In this document: positions 23,827 to 32,259 of the stretch, piece by piece
Layout of the letters: every line of letters starts with the position of its first letter
How positions within the stretch are numbered: the stretch's first letter is position 1
Source: Candidatus Poribacteria bacterium
GTDB taxonomy: Bacteria; Poribacteria; WGA-4E; WGA-3G
Direction: 5' to 3'
Length of the DNA stretch: 39,209 bases
Assembly (NCBI GenBank): GCA_022827185.1
Contig: JAJDTM010000040.1
Span: 1-39,209, forward strand
Notes under the pieces: generated by a model
Databases searched by the model: none
Seen by the model: only the letters and a program-made list of their open reading frames with translations
What the model was told of the DNA's origin: nothing
Made by a program: the position numbers and the translations under genes

Positions 23827-24396
23827 TTAGCCAACAGCAGCTTTTCCTTCTTTATCTCGGACGCGCTCGCCATCGTAGCGAATCCCTTTACAGGGTTTAT
23901 AGACATCCGGTTCCCTGATTTGACGAATAGATGCCGCTACTTGCCCGACGAGTTGTTTATCAATACCACTAATCACAACAGGTGTATGTGTCTGCCCATC
24001 TATCGTTTCAGTGGCTTCAACACTTAGCGTTATTCCTTCGGGAGGCACGTAAGTGACGGAATGTGAATAGCCAACGTCAAGCACCAAATTGTTCTCACGA
24101 TTGACTTCAGCACGATACCCTGTACCCACCACCCGAAGTTTTTTCTCAAAGCCCTCCGAAACACCAGTAACCATATTGGCGATGAGGCTGCGCGCTAATC
24201 CGTGCAAGGCTTTATACTGTTTGAGTTCACTCTTTCTTTGGACGGTTAGGACGTTTTCCTGAAGCGTCACATCGATTCCGTCTGGCAGTACCCAATTGAG
24301 ATTTCCTTTGGGGCCTTCCACCTGTACATCGCTTTCGTTTAAAGCGACCTGCACCTTATCAGGGACAGGAATCGGTTTTAGTCCAATACGTGACAT
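23827..24396 (-). CDS. rplF: 50S ribosomal protein L6
   Basis: The 189-residue L6 begins MSRIGLKPIPVPDKVQV and has two repeated L6 folds. The C-terminal signature QVAASIRQIREPDVYKPCKG is present with Cys in place of the more usual Gly after PYK. L6 sits at the base of the L7/L12 stalk, near the factor-binding site. Confidence 0.97.
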   Translation of the reverse strand: MSRIGLKPIPVPDKVQVALNESDVQVEGPKGNLNWVLPDGIDVTLQENVLTVQRKSELKQYKALHGLARSLIANMVTGVSEGFEKKLRVVGTGYRAEVNRENNLVLDVGYSHSVTYVPPEGITLSVEATETIDGQTHTPVVISGIDKQLVGQVAASIRQIREPDVYKPCKGIRYDGERVRDKEGKAAVG

Positions 24397-24435
24397 TCTA
24401 TCTCTCCCGGTTCGTTGAGCGTCATCTGCGAAATC

Positions 24436-24837
24436 TTACCAGACGTAACATAGGACTTCACCGCCAATTTTTTCTCTACGACATTGCGGCGTGGTTTTTA
24501 TACCATTAGATGTCGATAAAATGGCGACACCGAGTCCCCCGTAAACCCTTGGTAGACTATCTGCTTTGGCATAAATGCGTCTACCGGGTGTGCTGATGCG
24601 TCTGAGGTTTGTGATGACCTTCTCTTTTTTCGTATTTCCGTATTTCAAATAGATTCTTAAAATCCCCTGTTTTCCATCTTCAAGTAATCGAAAGTTTCGG
24701 ACGAAACCTTCTTCTACCAAAATGCGTGCGATTTCTGCTTTGATTTTTGAAGAGGGGATTTCAACGCGTTCATGTCCTGCCATATTGGCATTGCGGATAC
24801 GTGTTAACATATCTGCAATCGGATCGGTCATCGACAT
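24436..24837 (-). CDS. rpsH: 30S ribosomal protein S8
   Basis: The 133-residue S8 starts MSMTDPIADMLTRIRNANMAGHERVEIPSSK. The C-terminal STSNGIKTTPQCRREKIGGEVLCYVW corresponds to the RNA-binding signature (usually STSxGxxTDxxARxxxxGGExLCxVW). S8 binds 16S helix 21 and is the spc-operon repressor in E. coli. Confidence 0.97.
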   Translation of the reverse strand: MSMTDPIADMLTRIRNANMAGHERVEIPSSKIKAEIARILVEEGFVRNFRLLEDGKQGILRIYLKYGNTKKEKVITNLRRISTPGRRIYAKADSLPRVYGGLGVAILSTSNGIKTTPQCRREKIGGEVLCYVW

Positions 24838-24924
24838 GAAAGATTCTCCTTATTTCGTTCTCGTTTTTGAATAGCCGCTGTGCCCGTCATATTTTTCAGT
24901 TAGGGGCAAATGGTATCGAGTTTT

Positions 24925-25110
24925 CTACCAACTCGCCTTTCGGACACCGGGGATTTTACCAGCGCGAGCGAAGAGGCGAAAACAGATACGACACAATTCA
25001 AATTTGCGTAGATACCCACGCGACCGCCCACAACTTTTACAACGGTTGTATTTTCGGGTTTGGAACCGCGGGGTTCTTTTCTGTTTGGCAATCCATGCTT
25101 TACTTGCCAA
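24925..25110 (-). CDS. rpsN: 30S ribosomal protein S14 type Z (zinc-binding)
   Basis: This 61-residue S14 has the short zinc form. Cysteines 24, 27, 40 and 43 (CKSCGRSRG, LCRIC) are present and it ends GKIPGVRKASW. The start is a TTG at 25108-25110 with AAGGAG eight bases upstream. It sits between rplE and rpsH as usual. Confidence 0.96.
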   Translation of the reverse strand: MASKAWIAKQKRTPRFQTRKYNRCKSCGRSRGYLRKFELCRICFRLFARAGKIPGVRKASW

Positions 25111-25231
25111 GCTAAATGCTCCTTTTCTTATGTATCCGTGACATATTTATTGAGTATGTCCGGATGGATGAAGCTGCCAGAGGTCATTTATGCAACCATT
25201 TGGCTGCGTAACCTTGTCCTGGTAAACGTAT

Positions 25232-25771
25232 CTATGTTCGGAACGGCATGCCCAGCAGCTTTAGCAATTCGCTACCTTCTTCGTCTGTTGGGGCGGTTGT
25301 AACAACGGTTACATTTAGCCCGCGGGTATCGTTAACATTGTCGTAGTCAATTTCTGGGAATATTAACTGTTCAGTGAGGCCGAGGGAATAATTACCGCGA
25401 CCATCAAAGGCATCCGGTGATACACCGCGAAAGTCCCGAATTTGCGGCAGGACGATATTCACGAGTCGGTTGAAAAACTCATACATGCGTTGCTGTCTTA
25501 GCGTAACTTTACATCCGATTGCCATACCTTCTCTGACTTTAAAAGCAGAAACGGATTTTTTAGCATACGTGATGATCGCGCGTTGTCCAGCAATCAGCGT
25601 CAATTCTTCAACTGCATCTTCCAATGCTTTCGGGTCCTGAAGTGCTTCGCCGACCCCGATATTCAGGGCAATCTTGTCCAATTTCGGAATCTGCATTACA
25701 TTTTCATAGTTAAAATGGCTTTGCAATGCAGGCATGACTTCGGTTTGATAAAATTCTTTGAATGGGCTCAT
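25232..25771 (-). CDS. rplE: 50S ribosomal protein L5
   Basis: The 179-residue L5 includes YENVMQIPKLDKIALNIGVGEA near the start and IRDFRGVSPDAFDGRGNYSLGLTEQLIFPEIDYD, the core signature. It ends GSELLKLLGMPF. L5 binds 5S rRNA and contacts the P-site tRNA elbow. Confidence 0.97.
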   Translation of the reverse strand: MSPFKEFYQTEVMPALQSHFNYENVMQIPKLDKIALNIGVGEALQDPKALEDAVEELTLIAGQRAIITYAKKSVSAFKVREGMAIGCKVTLRQQRMYEFFNRLVNIVLPQIRDFRGVSPDAFDGRGNYSLGLTEQLIFPEIDYDNVNDTRGLNVTVVTTAPTDEEGSELLKLLGMPFRT

Positions 25772-25855
25772 GAGCCTTATATCCTATAAAATCGCGTATT
25801 CAGTGAGATGAGTCTTGGCAACGCCTCTCATTTCCGGTATCCAGATATGTCCTAT

Positions 25856-26089
25856 TTATGCCCCAATTTTTTTGAGGTTAGAAACATGGATAGTACCTTC
25901 GCGTTCAACGATCCCACCTTGTCCTGCTTGGTTTGGGCGGAGGTGGCGTTTAACGATATGAACGCCTTCAACAATTGCGCGTTGTTTCTTTGGAAACACC
26001 TCCAAAACCACACCTTCCTTGCCTCGGTCCTGTCCGCTAAGGACTACGACCATGTCATCTTTTTTGATATGCAGCTTTTGTCGTGTCAC
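25856..26089 (-). CDS. rplX: 50S ribosomal protein L24
   Basis: This 77-residue L24 (KOW domain) contains KDDMVVVLSGQDRGKEGVVLEVFPKKQRAIVEG and ends GTIHVSNLKKIGA. I start at GTG 26087-26089 because GGAGG lies six bases upstream. A much longer open frame continues upstream but overlaps rplN out of frame and is not L24-like. Its stop is 10 bases from the rplN stop region. Confidence 0.96.
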   Translation of the reverse strand: MTRQKLHIKKDDMVVVLSGQDRGKEGVVLEVFPKKQRAIVEGVHIVKRHLRPNQAGQGGIVEREGTIHVSNLKKIGA

Positions 26090-26099
26090 AATTGTCCTC

Positions 26100-26483
26100 C
26101 TAAATAACCTCGGGGGCAAGCGAGATAATTCGGGTGAACCCCTTTTCTCTGAGTTCTCGCGCGACGGGTCCGAAAATTCGGGTACCGCGTGGAAGCTGGT
26201 TCCCTTCTCGGTCCGGCGGATGAACGAGAACCGCAGCATTCTGGTCAAATTTGATATAGGATCCGTCTGTACGTCGATATTCTTTGGTTGTACGTACGAC
26301 GACTGCGCGAACAACTTCGCCAGCTTTGACCTGTGTATTAGGTACCGCTTCTTTAATGCTTGCCACAATCACATCGCCTACGCGTGCATAGCGACGTCGG
26401 GTCCCGCCAAGTACACTAATACACATTAACTTCCGTGCGCCAGTATTATCAGCACAGGTTAATCGAGAGTATGATTGAACCAT
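26100..26483 (-). CDS. rplN: 50S ribosomal protein L14
   Basis: The 127-residue L14 begins MVQSYSRLTCADNTGARKLMCISVLGG and ends IFGPVARELREKGFTRIISLAPEVI. It binds 23S rRNA and the 30S interface. I chose ATG 26483 for its GGAGG site. An in-frame ATG nine codons upstream would add a non-conserved extension. Confidence 0.96.
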   Translation of the reverse strand: MVQSYSRLTCADNTGARKLMCISVLGGTRRRYARVGDVIVASIKEAVPNTQVKAGEVVRAVVVRTTKEYRRTDGSYIKFDQNAAVLVHPPDREGNQLPRGTRIFGPVARELREKGFTRIISLAPEVI

Positions 26484-26560
26484 TTTTGTATCCTCCTCTA
26501 CCGTTTTCAAAAGGGTCTGTTTTGGAAACGCCAGAGTGTGGATGAAACCCTTTCTTCTCC

Positions 26561-26625
26561 AGTGCCATCAGGCCCCTTCGTCTCACCCCGTATGAGTAAG
26601 GAAGAAGGACGCTGATAGTGGCACT
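26561..26625. other. Long imperfect hairpin in the rpsQ-rplN spacer
   Basis: AGTGCCATCAG (26561-26571) pairs, with a two-base bulge, with CTGATAGTGGCACT (26612-26625). Further inner pairs include CCTTC/GAAGG. On the minus-strand mRNA this makes a 65-nucleotide structure between the S17 stop and the L14 start, without a terminator T-run. Confidence 0.5.
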
Positions 26626-26626
26626 T

Positions 26627-26902
26627 TTAATCGTTTGCGGGTTGTACTGCGTTTACTATCGCTTGGACCCGCCACCGTTTCTGACGACTCAGTGGTCGGG
26701 TTTCAACAACCTGAACCACGTCACCGACGTTACAACTGTTCTGTTCATCGTGAGCCAGAATCTTCTTTGTTTTTCGGACTACCTTCTTGTAAAGAGGGTG
26801 TTGATAGCGACGAACGATTGATACCGAGACAGTCTTATCCATACTATTACTCGTAACAAGACCTGTCCGAAATTTACGATGTCTTCGCCTTTCTTCGTTC
26901 AA
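26627..26902 (-). CDS. rpsQ: 30S ribosomal protein S17
   Basis: S17 here reads (M)NEERRRHRKFRTGLVTSNSMDKTVSVSIVRRYQHPLYKKVV, with the late DVVQVVETRPLSRQKRWRV signature. I start at TTG 26900-26902, six bases after GGAGG, giving 91 residues. A start 18 bases upstream is possible but lacks this spacing. It binds 16S rRNA early in assembly. Confidence 0.95.
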   Translation of the reverse strand: MNEERRRHRKFRTGLVTSNSMDKTVSVSIVRRYQHPLYKKVVRKTKKILAHDEQNSCNVGDVVQVVETRPLSRQKRWRVQAIVNAVQPAND

Positions 26903-27019
26903 CTTTATCCTCCAAACCAACCAAAACCTGTTAGTGCGCGCACTTTGAAAGCATACAACCTTAGAAATTGATGAAACGGACTGGTGCGAAGGTACTTAAC
27001 CTTCCCCTTTCCGTTGTGT

Positions 27020-27208
27020 TTATTGTGAACGGACCTGTAGGATCGTTTTCACACGTGCGATGTCTTTTCGGATCTTACCAATACGTGTTGTGTCTTCCTG
27101 TTGTCCTAAGATACTTCTGAATCTCTGGTTGAACAGAGTTTCCTTCAAAGACCTCAGTTCACTTTCCAATTCTTCGGTCGTTTTCCCTCGTAGTTCATCC
27201 GCTCTCAT
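27020..27208 (-). CDS. rpmC: 50S ribosomal protein L29
   Basis: The 62-residue L29 starts MRADELRGKTTEELESELRSLKETLFNQRF and ends with a basic helix (RKDIARVKTILQVRSQ). It is the usual helical hairpin near the tunnel exit and part of the SRP/trigger-factor docking site. It lies 86 bases after rplP. Confidence 0.96.
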   Translation of the reverse strand: MRADELRGKTTEELESELRSLKETLFNQRFRSILGQQEDTTRIGKIRKDIARVKTILQVRSQ

Positions 27209-27294
27209 ATTTCCGTATCTCCTTGAGTGTTGTCAAAACCACTGTGCACGTTTGGATGTGCATAATTTTTCCAACGTCGGAGTCGCAGGCGAAA

Positions 27295-27708
27295 TTACTC
27301 ATTCCGTGCAACGAACTTAGTTTTGATTGGCAATTTATGGGCGGCTCGTTTCATTGCCCCTTTTGCGTCTTCAAGCGAAACGCCGCTTAATTCATAAAGG
27401 ACTCTACCGGGTTTGACGACAGCGACCCAATGTTCGGGGGGGCCTTTTTTGCCTTTGCCCATGCGCGTTTCAGCAGGTTGCTTACTGAGTGGTTTATGCG
27501 GAAAGATCTTGATCCAAAGTTTCCCACCACGACGTACATATCGGGTGATAGCAATACGTGCGGATTCAATCTGGTTGCTTGTAATCCACCCGGCTTCCAT
27601 TGCTTGTAAACCGTATTCACCGAAGTTGATTTGTGAACCTCGGAGCGGCTTTCCACGGCGTTTTCCGCGATGCACATAGCGGCGCATCACGCGTTTCGGC
27701 ATTAGCAC
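27295..27708 (-). CDS. rplP: 50S ribosomal protein L16
   Basis: The 137-residue L16 begins MLMPKRVMRRYVHRGKRRGK and has EAGWITSNQIESARIAITRYVRRGGKLWIKIFP, then MGKGKKGPPEHWVAVVKPG. It shapes the A-site tRNA pocket. The start is GTG 27706-27708 with AAGGAGG eight bases upstream. Confidence 0.97.
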   Translation of the reverse strand: MLMPKRVMRRYVHRGKRRGKPLRGSQINFGEYGLQAMEAGWITSNQIESARIAITRYVRRGGKLWIKIFPHKPLSKQPAETRMGKGKKGPPEHWVAVVKPGRVLYELSGVSLEDAKGAMKRAAHKLPIKTKFVARNE

Positions 27709-27728
27709 TTTAAATGCCTCCTTTTTGA

Positions 27729-27808
27729 AGTTAACAGTTACCAGTCACCAGTTTCCAGTAAGAGAAAAACTTGATGAACCATATCCCCTCTTTAACTGGT
27801 TACTGACT
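27729..27808. repeat. Heptamer-repeat inverted cassette, rpsC-rplP spacer
   Basis: The left arm (27729-27757) has heptamers of the form AGTTACC/AGTCACC/AGTTTCC. The right arm (27792-27808) reads TTAACTGGTTACTGACT, its approximate complement. The right arm abuts the rpsC stop codon. Confidence 0.55.
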
Positions 27809-28665
27809 CAATTGTTCTCGGATTCTCGCCTACTCTGACGCTGCCGACGTTGGTTTCTACCTCTGCCTTGTCCTCCGGATTGTCGGGAGCGTCCATCTTG
27901 CCCTCCCGATTGTCGGGAGCGTCCATCTTGGGAACTGGAGCGTCTATCGTTACGGCGGCGTTCAGAACGTTGTGACCCTGCATCTTCACGTCGTCCAGAT
28001 TGACGTTGAACAGTTGTTTCCCCTTTGAGTTTGTCGGGGACACCCATAACTTCGCCCTTAAAAATCCAAGTTTTGACTCCGATTTTACCGTACGTCGTGT
28101 TCGCTTCAGTGAACCCGTAGTCAACATCGGCTCTGAGCGTATGGAGCGGGACACGCCCCTCAATGCTCGATTCGGCGCGGGCAATTTCCTTACCATCCAG
28201 TCTGCCGCTGACCATAATTTTGACGCCCAAAGCACCGGCTTGTATTGAACTGGAGATATTCCGCCGCATGGCGTGTTTAAAACCTGCGCGACGCTCTATT
28301 TGCGTCGCCACGGCTTCTGATACAAGTTGCGCATCGAGTTCAGGGTCTCTGATTTCAGAGACATTAATCCGCACAGGACAGCCGACCTCTTTTTCAAGCA
28401 TTGTTTGTAGTTTTTCAGCTTCTGCCCCACGGCGCCCAATGACAATCCCCGGGCGCGCTGTATGGATGTTAATGCTACAACGATCCGCGACACGTTCTAC
28501 TTCAACGCGCGAAATTCCAGCACGTGCTAATTGTTCTTTGACGAAGTTCTGAATCTTAAAATCTTCATGGAGCCATTTGGCGTAATCCCGTTCGCTGTAC
28601 CACTTTGAATCCCATGTCTCAATGATTCCTAAGCGTAATCCACGCGGGTGAGTTTTTTGTCCCAC
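27808..28665 (-). CDS. rpsC: 30S ribosomal protein S3 with repeat-bearing C-terminal extension
   Basis: S3 lines the mRNA entry channel. This one starts MGQKTHPRGLRLGIIETWDSKWYSERDYAKWL, has the KH domain (RPGIVIGRRGAEAEKLQTML), and ends its conserved core around TYGKIGVKTWIFKGEVMG. It is 285 residues against a usual 210-240. The extra 60 or so residues are Arg/Gln/Gly/Ser-rich with a duplicated DGRSRQSGGQ unit, encoded by two adjacent 30-bp repeats (27871-27930) with 28 of 30 bases identical. Confidence 0.97.
   Translation of the reverse strand: MGQKTHPRGLRLGIIETWDSKWYSERDYAKWLHEDFKIQNFVKEQLARAGISRVEVERVADRCSINIHTARPGIVIGRRGAEAEKLQTMLEKEVGCPVRINVSEIRDPELDAQLVSEAVATQIERRAGFKHAMRRNISSSIQAGALGVKIMVSGRLDGKEIARAESSIEGRVPLHTLRADVDYGFTEANTTYGKIGVKTWIFKGEVMGVPDKLKGETTVQRQSGRREDAGSQRSERRRNDRRSSSQDGRSRQSGGQDGRSRQSGGQGRGRNQRRQRQSRRESENN
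27871..27930. repeat. Two tandem 30-bp repeats in the rpsC 3' end
   Basis: Positions 27871-27900 and 27901-27930 differ at only two bases. Being a multiple of three, they duplicate ten residues (DGRSRQSGGQ) without breaking the frame. Confidence 0.85.
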
Positions 28666-28746
28666 GCAAACCTCCTATTAGACTTTTCCCGCCTGTGACT
28701 TGGTGTCCGAGGCACCGTGCTGTAGGCCTTTTAAGCGTGCCCGTCC

Positions 28747-29100
28747 CTATTCAGCATCTTCGGTACTCTCCTCGTCAACGACAACAGTAATATGGCTACT
28801 GCGTTTTAGTATTCTATTTGCCATACCCCGTGCCCGCGGGCGTATCCATTTCCGCGTAATCCCTTCATCAACGCGAATCTCTTTGATATACAAACCTTCG
28901 ATATCAACGCTTGGGTCTTGATATTGTGCGTTCGCGGCTGCTGACTGAATCAACTTGTAGATGATAGGGGACGCGGCTTTATGCGTAAAGCGCAGCTGAC
29001 TTAACGCATCTTCAACGTATTGATTACGAACGAGATCGGCTACCAAGCGGGCTTTCCGCGGGGCGACCGATGCGTTCCTGATTTTAGATCTGGCTTCCAT
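28747..29100 (-). CDS. rplV: 50S ribosomal protein L22
   Basis: The 117-residue L22 contains RKARLVADLVRNQYVEDALSQLRFTHKAA and the hairpin IKEIRVDEGITRKWIRPRARGMANRILKRSSHITVVV, whose loop lines the exit tunnel and is the usual macrolide-resistance site. No alteration of note is evident by eye. Confidence 0.97.
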   Translation of the reverse strand: MEARSKIRNASVAPRKARLVADLVRNQYVEDALSQLRFTHKAASPIIYKLIQSAAANAQYQDPSVDIEGLYIKEIRVDEGITRKWIRPRARGMANRILKRSSHITVVVDEESTEDAE

Positions 29101-29208
29101 CAGTCTCTCCTAATAAAAGCAGGTTTCTGGTTTCTTCACCATTATCAACGAAATAAATCAAGACATCATCCAAAAAAAGGATGGATGCCTGCCACTTTGC
29201 GATGAAGG

Positions 29209-29496
29209 CTATCCCGCCGCAAGTTCTCTTCTTGCGCTCCCACTACCGTGAGCACGGAAGGTACGCGTCGGCGAGAATTCCCCGAGCTTGTGTCCGACCA
29301 TGTTCTCTGTGATATACACCGGAAAAAACTTCTTCCCGTTGTAAATTGCTAAGGTGTGTCCTACCAACTCAGGTGTAATGGTTGAACGACGGGACCAGGT
29401 ACGGATGACCCGTTTGGTGCCAGAGCGTTCCATGGCGGCTACCTTCTTGGCGAGTTTAGGGTCTATATAGGGTCCCTTTTTAATAGAACGCGACAT
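29209..29496 (-). CDS. rpsS: 30S ribosomal protein S19
   Basis: The 95-residue S19 begins MSRSIKKGPYIDPKLAKKV, with the signature PELVGHTLAIYNGKKFFPVYITENMVGHKLGEFSPTRTFRAHG. It forms part of the 30S head with S13. The spacer to rplB (156 bases) carries repeat-like DNA. Confidence 0.97.
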   Translation of the reverse strand: MSRSIKKGPYIDPKLAKKVAAMERSGTKRVIRTWSRRSTITPELVGHTLAIYNGKKFFPVYITENMVGHKLGEFSPTRTFRAHGSGSARRELAAG

Positions 29497-29520
29497 TGTA
29501 TTTCTCCTCTACCTATAAAT

Positions 29521-29609
29521 CAGACTTCCGCGAAAAGCGATAATTTTGGTATTCAAACCCTCTAAATCCCCCTTATCACGGGGACTTTAAGAAGAGATAC
29601 GTAAGTCCT
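29521..29609. repeat. Degenerate relative of the AGGACTTACGCA element, rplB-rpsS spacer
   Basis: The left end CAGACTTCCGCG and right end TACGTAAGTCCT resemble the 12-bp terminal repeats of the element at 18699-18831. Inside, AAATCCCC and GGGGACTTT form a hairpin. The ends match only partly, so the assignment is tentative. Confidence 0.4.
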
Positions 29610-29652
29610 CATAAACATGGATCTCTCGCCCAGCGAGGTATCCACGAAAAAG

Positions 29653-30468
29653 TTATTTTCGTTTTCCGACAATGTAGCGATTCGATTTCTTCTTCGGGTT
29701 TCGGGTCTTATAGCCCTTCGTTGGCACACCCCACGGGGTAACTGGATGCCTGCCACCAGAACTCTTTCCTTCACCACCGCCGTGTGGATGGTCAATCGGG
29801 TTCATAGCGACACCTCTAACCTTCGGGCGTTTTCCGAGCCATCTTGAACGACCTGCTTTACCGATAACGATCTTACTCACATTGCCGACCTGACCGAGCG
29901 TTGCCATTGCTTGCACGGGAATCAGCCGAATCTCGCCTGACGGGAGTCGAACACGGGCGTACTTTCCCTCTCTGTCAACCAACTGAGCCGCACCGCCAGC
30001 ACTGCGTACAAGTTGTCCACCTTTACCGGGTTTCATCTCTATATTATGGATGGAAGAACCGAGCGGAATTCTTTCGAGCGGCAAGGCGTTTCCGACCCGA
30101 ATTTCTGCGTCTGCGCCTGAATGAAGCATATCACCGACCTGAATACCGACGGGTGCGAGAATATAACGTTTTTCCCCATCAGCATAGTGGAGCAGAGCGA
30201 TATGTGCCGAGCGGTTGGGATCATATTCAATTGCGGCAACTTTTGCGGGAATACCAAATTTATCGCGTTTGAAGTCAATGACTCGGTATCGGCGTTTGTG
30301 TCCGCCGCCGCGTCGCCTGACTGTCATGCGTCCTTTGGCGTTCCGACCGGCTTTCTGCTTGGCACCCTTAACGAGAGATTTTTCCGGTTTACTACGCGTA
30401 ATCTCTTCAAAGGTGTACCCAGTCATAAACCGACGACTTGGGGTTATAGGTGAATACGTTTTAGGCAC
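29653..30468 (-). CDS. rplB: 50S ribosomal protein L2
   Basis: The 271-residue L2 starts MPKTYSPITPSRRFMTGYTFEEI and has KGRMTVRRRGGGHKRRYRVIDFKRDKFGIPA, then VRGVAMNPIDHPHGGGEGKSSGGRHPVTPWGVPTKGYKTR. This contains the conserved histidine region needed for peptidyl transfer. It is a core peptidyl-transferase-centre protein. Confidence 0.97.
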   Translation of the reverse strand: MPKTYSPITPSRRFMTGYTFEEITRSKPEKSLVKGAKQKAGRNAKGRMTVRRRGGGHKRRYRVIDFKRDKFGIPAKVAAIEYDPNRSAHIALLHYADGEKRYILAPVGIQVGDMLHSGADAEIRVGNALPLERIPLGSSIHNIEMKPGKGGQLVRSAGGAAQLVDREGKYARVRLPSGEIRLIPVQAMATLGQVGNVSKIVIGKAGRSRWLGKRPKVRGVAMNPIDHPHGGGEGKSSGGRHPVTPWGVPTKGYKTRNPKKKSNRYIVGKRK

Positions 30469-30488
30469 TCTGATTTCCTTTTTTTTTA

Positions 30489-30598
30489 ATAGCCATCAGC
30501 AGTCAGGTCGGTTTTTTCTCGGAAAAAACCTCTCAGCGGTCAGTAAAGAGAAGAGGTTTCCTGTAACGCTTGCGTCTTTGCTGACGGCTGACTGCTAT
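30489..30598. repeat. Inverted-repeat cassette, rplW-rplB spacer
   Basis: ATAGCCATCAGCAGTCAG (30489-30506) is inverted as CTGACGGCTGACTGCTAT (30581-30598), 15 of 18 matching. A second hairpin inside, GGTTTTTTC-TCG-GAAAAAACC, has a perfect 9-bp stem. It holds no coding frame. Confidence 0.62.
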
Positions 30599-30600
30599 TC

Positions 30601-30900
30601 CTATATGGATTCAAACTCTTGGATAGTCGCGCCTTCTCTTAGGGTGATAATCGCTTTTTTCCAATGCGGTTTTCTACCACGTTGGTATCGCAACATTTTC
30701 CCTTTAGGTTTGCCGCGGACGTGCATTGTGCGAATTTTGAGGATATCTCCTTCAAGGTCGAACAGCTCTTCTGCTGCACGTCGGATCTGCGGTTTCGTTG
30801 CCTTGCGATCAACAACAAACGCGTACTTGTTAGCGTCGCGGAGGATCGTGCTTTTCTCGGTAATTAGCGGTTGCAGTATAATCTGATATGCATCTCTCAT
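30601..30900 (-). CDS. rplW: 50S ribosomal protein L23
   Basis: The 99-residue L23 contains IILQPLITEKSTILRDANKYAFVVDRKATKPQIRRAAEELF, the family signature, and MRGKPKGKMLRYQRGRKPHWKKAIITL-type sequence. It is the docking site for trigger factor and SRP. It starts 5 bases after the rplD stop. Confidence 0.97.
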   Translation of the reverse strand: MRDAYQIILQPLITEKSTILRDANKYAFVVDRKATKPQIRRAAEELFDLEGDILKIRTMHVRGKPKGKMLRYQRGRKPHWKKAIITLREGATIQEFESI

Positions 30901-30905
30901 CAGTT

Positions 30906-31553
30906 TTATCCTTCCGCATCTGGATCGATGTTCGCGAATTTAGATTCGAGTTTCTCAGCGGCTTTCTCGGTGATTATCAATGTGTCGTGCCACATGACTT
31001 GGTAGACGTTGAGCGTATTCCATGTGCAGCAATGAACTTGCGGAATGTTCCTCAAGGAGAGGTGGATATTCTGGCTATGTTCATCAAGGATAAACAGTGC
31101 CTTTCCGGCTACGTTCAGTGCTTTTAACATGTTGACCATGTCTTTCGTGCGTGGCTGTTCAAGCGTGAAATCTTCAACAAGAATGCACTGCTGGTTCTGG
31201 AACCTATCTGCCAATGCGCTGTGTAAACCGAGTCGTCGTACCCGTTTGGGTGTGTACTGCCGATAACTGCGCGGTTTCGGTCCAAACGCTACACCCCCGT
31301 GGACTCGAATCGGTGACTTGGCATCCCCTACACGGGCTCTGCCGGTTCCTTTTTGGCGGTAGAGTTTCCGTCCACTGCCTCTTACTTCACTCCGGGATTT
31401 CGTTGATGCATTACCTTGCCGCTGATTGGCAAGATAGGCAACGACGCATTGGTGAATGACGGGACCATTCACTTCAGCATCGGTGAATGCATCGGCTAAT
31501 TCCTTTGCGTGCAGGACATCCCCGGATCTGTTGTGTACGTCTAAAGTTGACAT
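30906..31553 (-). CDS. rplD: 50S ribosomal protein L4
   Basis: The 215-residue L4 has VAYLANQRQGNASTKSRSEVRGSGRKLYRQKGTGRARVGD and the tunnel-lining loop GGVAFGPKPRSYRQYTPKRVRRLGL. In E. coli L4 represses the S10 operon. It follows rplC by 48 bases. Confidence 0.97.
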   Translation of the reverse strand: MSTLDVHNRSGDVLHAKELADAFTDAEVNGPVIHQCVVAYLANQRQGNASTKSRSEVRGSGRKLYRQKGTGRARVGDAKSPIRVHGGVAFGPKPRSYRQYTPKRVRRLGLHSALADRFQNQQCILVEDFTLEQPRTKDMVNMLKALNVAGKALFILDEHSQNIHLSLRNIPQVHCCTWNTLNVYQVMWHDTLIITEKAAEKLESKFANIDPDAEG

Positions 31554-31601
31554 GATTGTATGCTCGTTTTATTTCGGCATCGTTCCGTAACGACTGCCAG
31601 C

Positions 31602-32243
31602 CTATGCACTCGGTGCTTTAGATGCTTTTTTAATCAGAAGCAAACCGTTGGGTGGTCCAGGGACTGCGCCTTTGACCACTAATAAGTTGCGTTCAGGATC
31701 GGCTTGGATTACAGGTAAATTTTGGACGGTATGCCGTTTAGCACCGTGGCGTCCTGCCATCCGTTTCCCTTTAAAGACTCGCGACGGTGTTGCGCTTGCC
31801 CCGATAGAACCGGGACGCCGTAGATCTTGCTCACCGCCGTGGCTTTTCTTACCACCACCGAATTTCCACCGTTTCACCACACCGGTGAAACCGCGTCCTT
31901 TTGAGGTGCCTGTCACATCAACAAGTTCACCTTCTGAAAAAACGCTTGCATCAACAATATTTCCTACGGACACATCCTCAAGACTCTGGACACGAAATTC
32001 ACGAAGCACCCGTGCGGACTCGACACCCGCTTTTGCTAAATGCCCACGCTTCGGACTATTCGTCCGGTTCTCTTTCTGTTCACCGAAACCCAACTGAACC
32101 GCCTGATAGCCATCTTTCTCTTGCGTTTTGAGTTGGACAATCGGACAAGGTCCTGCTTGGATGACAGTAACAGGTACCGCTTTTCCAGTATCTTCAAAGA
32201 CTTGTGTCATGCCGACTTTGCGGCCGATAATTCCATTAACCAT
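31602..32243 (-). CDS. rplC: 50S ribosomal protein L3
   Basis: The 213-residue L3 begins MVNGIIGRKVGMTQVFEDTGKAVPVTVIQAGPC and contains GTSKGRGFTGVVKRWKFGGGKKSHGG, SIGASATPSRVFKGKRMAGRHG, and the C-terminal VVKGAVPGPPNGLLLI. It binds near the peptidyl transferase centre. A repeat-filled spacer lies upstream towards rpsJ. Confidence 0.97.
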   Translation of the reverse strand: MVNGIIGRKVGMTQVFEDTGKAVPVTVIQAGPCPIVQLKTQEKDGYQAVQLGFGEQKENRTNSPKRGHLAKAGVESARVLREFRVQSLEDVSVGNIVDASVFSEGELVDVTGTSKGRGFTGVVKRWKFGGGKKSHGGEQDLRRPGSIGASATPSRVFKGKRMAGRHGAKRHTVQNLPVIQADPERNLLVVKGAVPGPPNGLLLIKKASKAPSA

Positions 32244-32259
32244 TTTTTTAGAGTCGTCG

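Noticed and set aside
26090..26368. N-terminal extension of L24 to 170 residues
   Set aside because: It overlaps rplN in another frame and is not L24-like; GTG 26089 has a strong Shine-Dalgarno.
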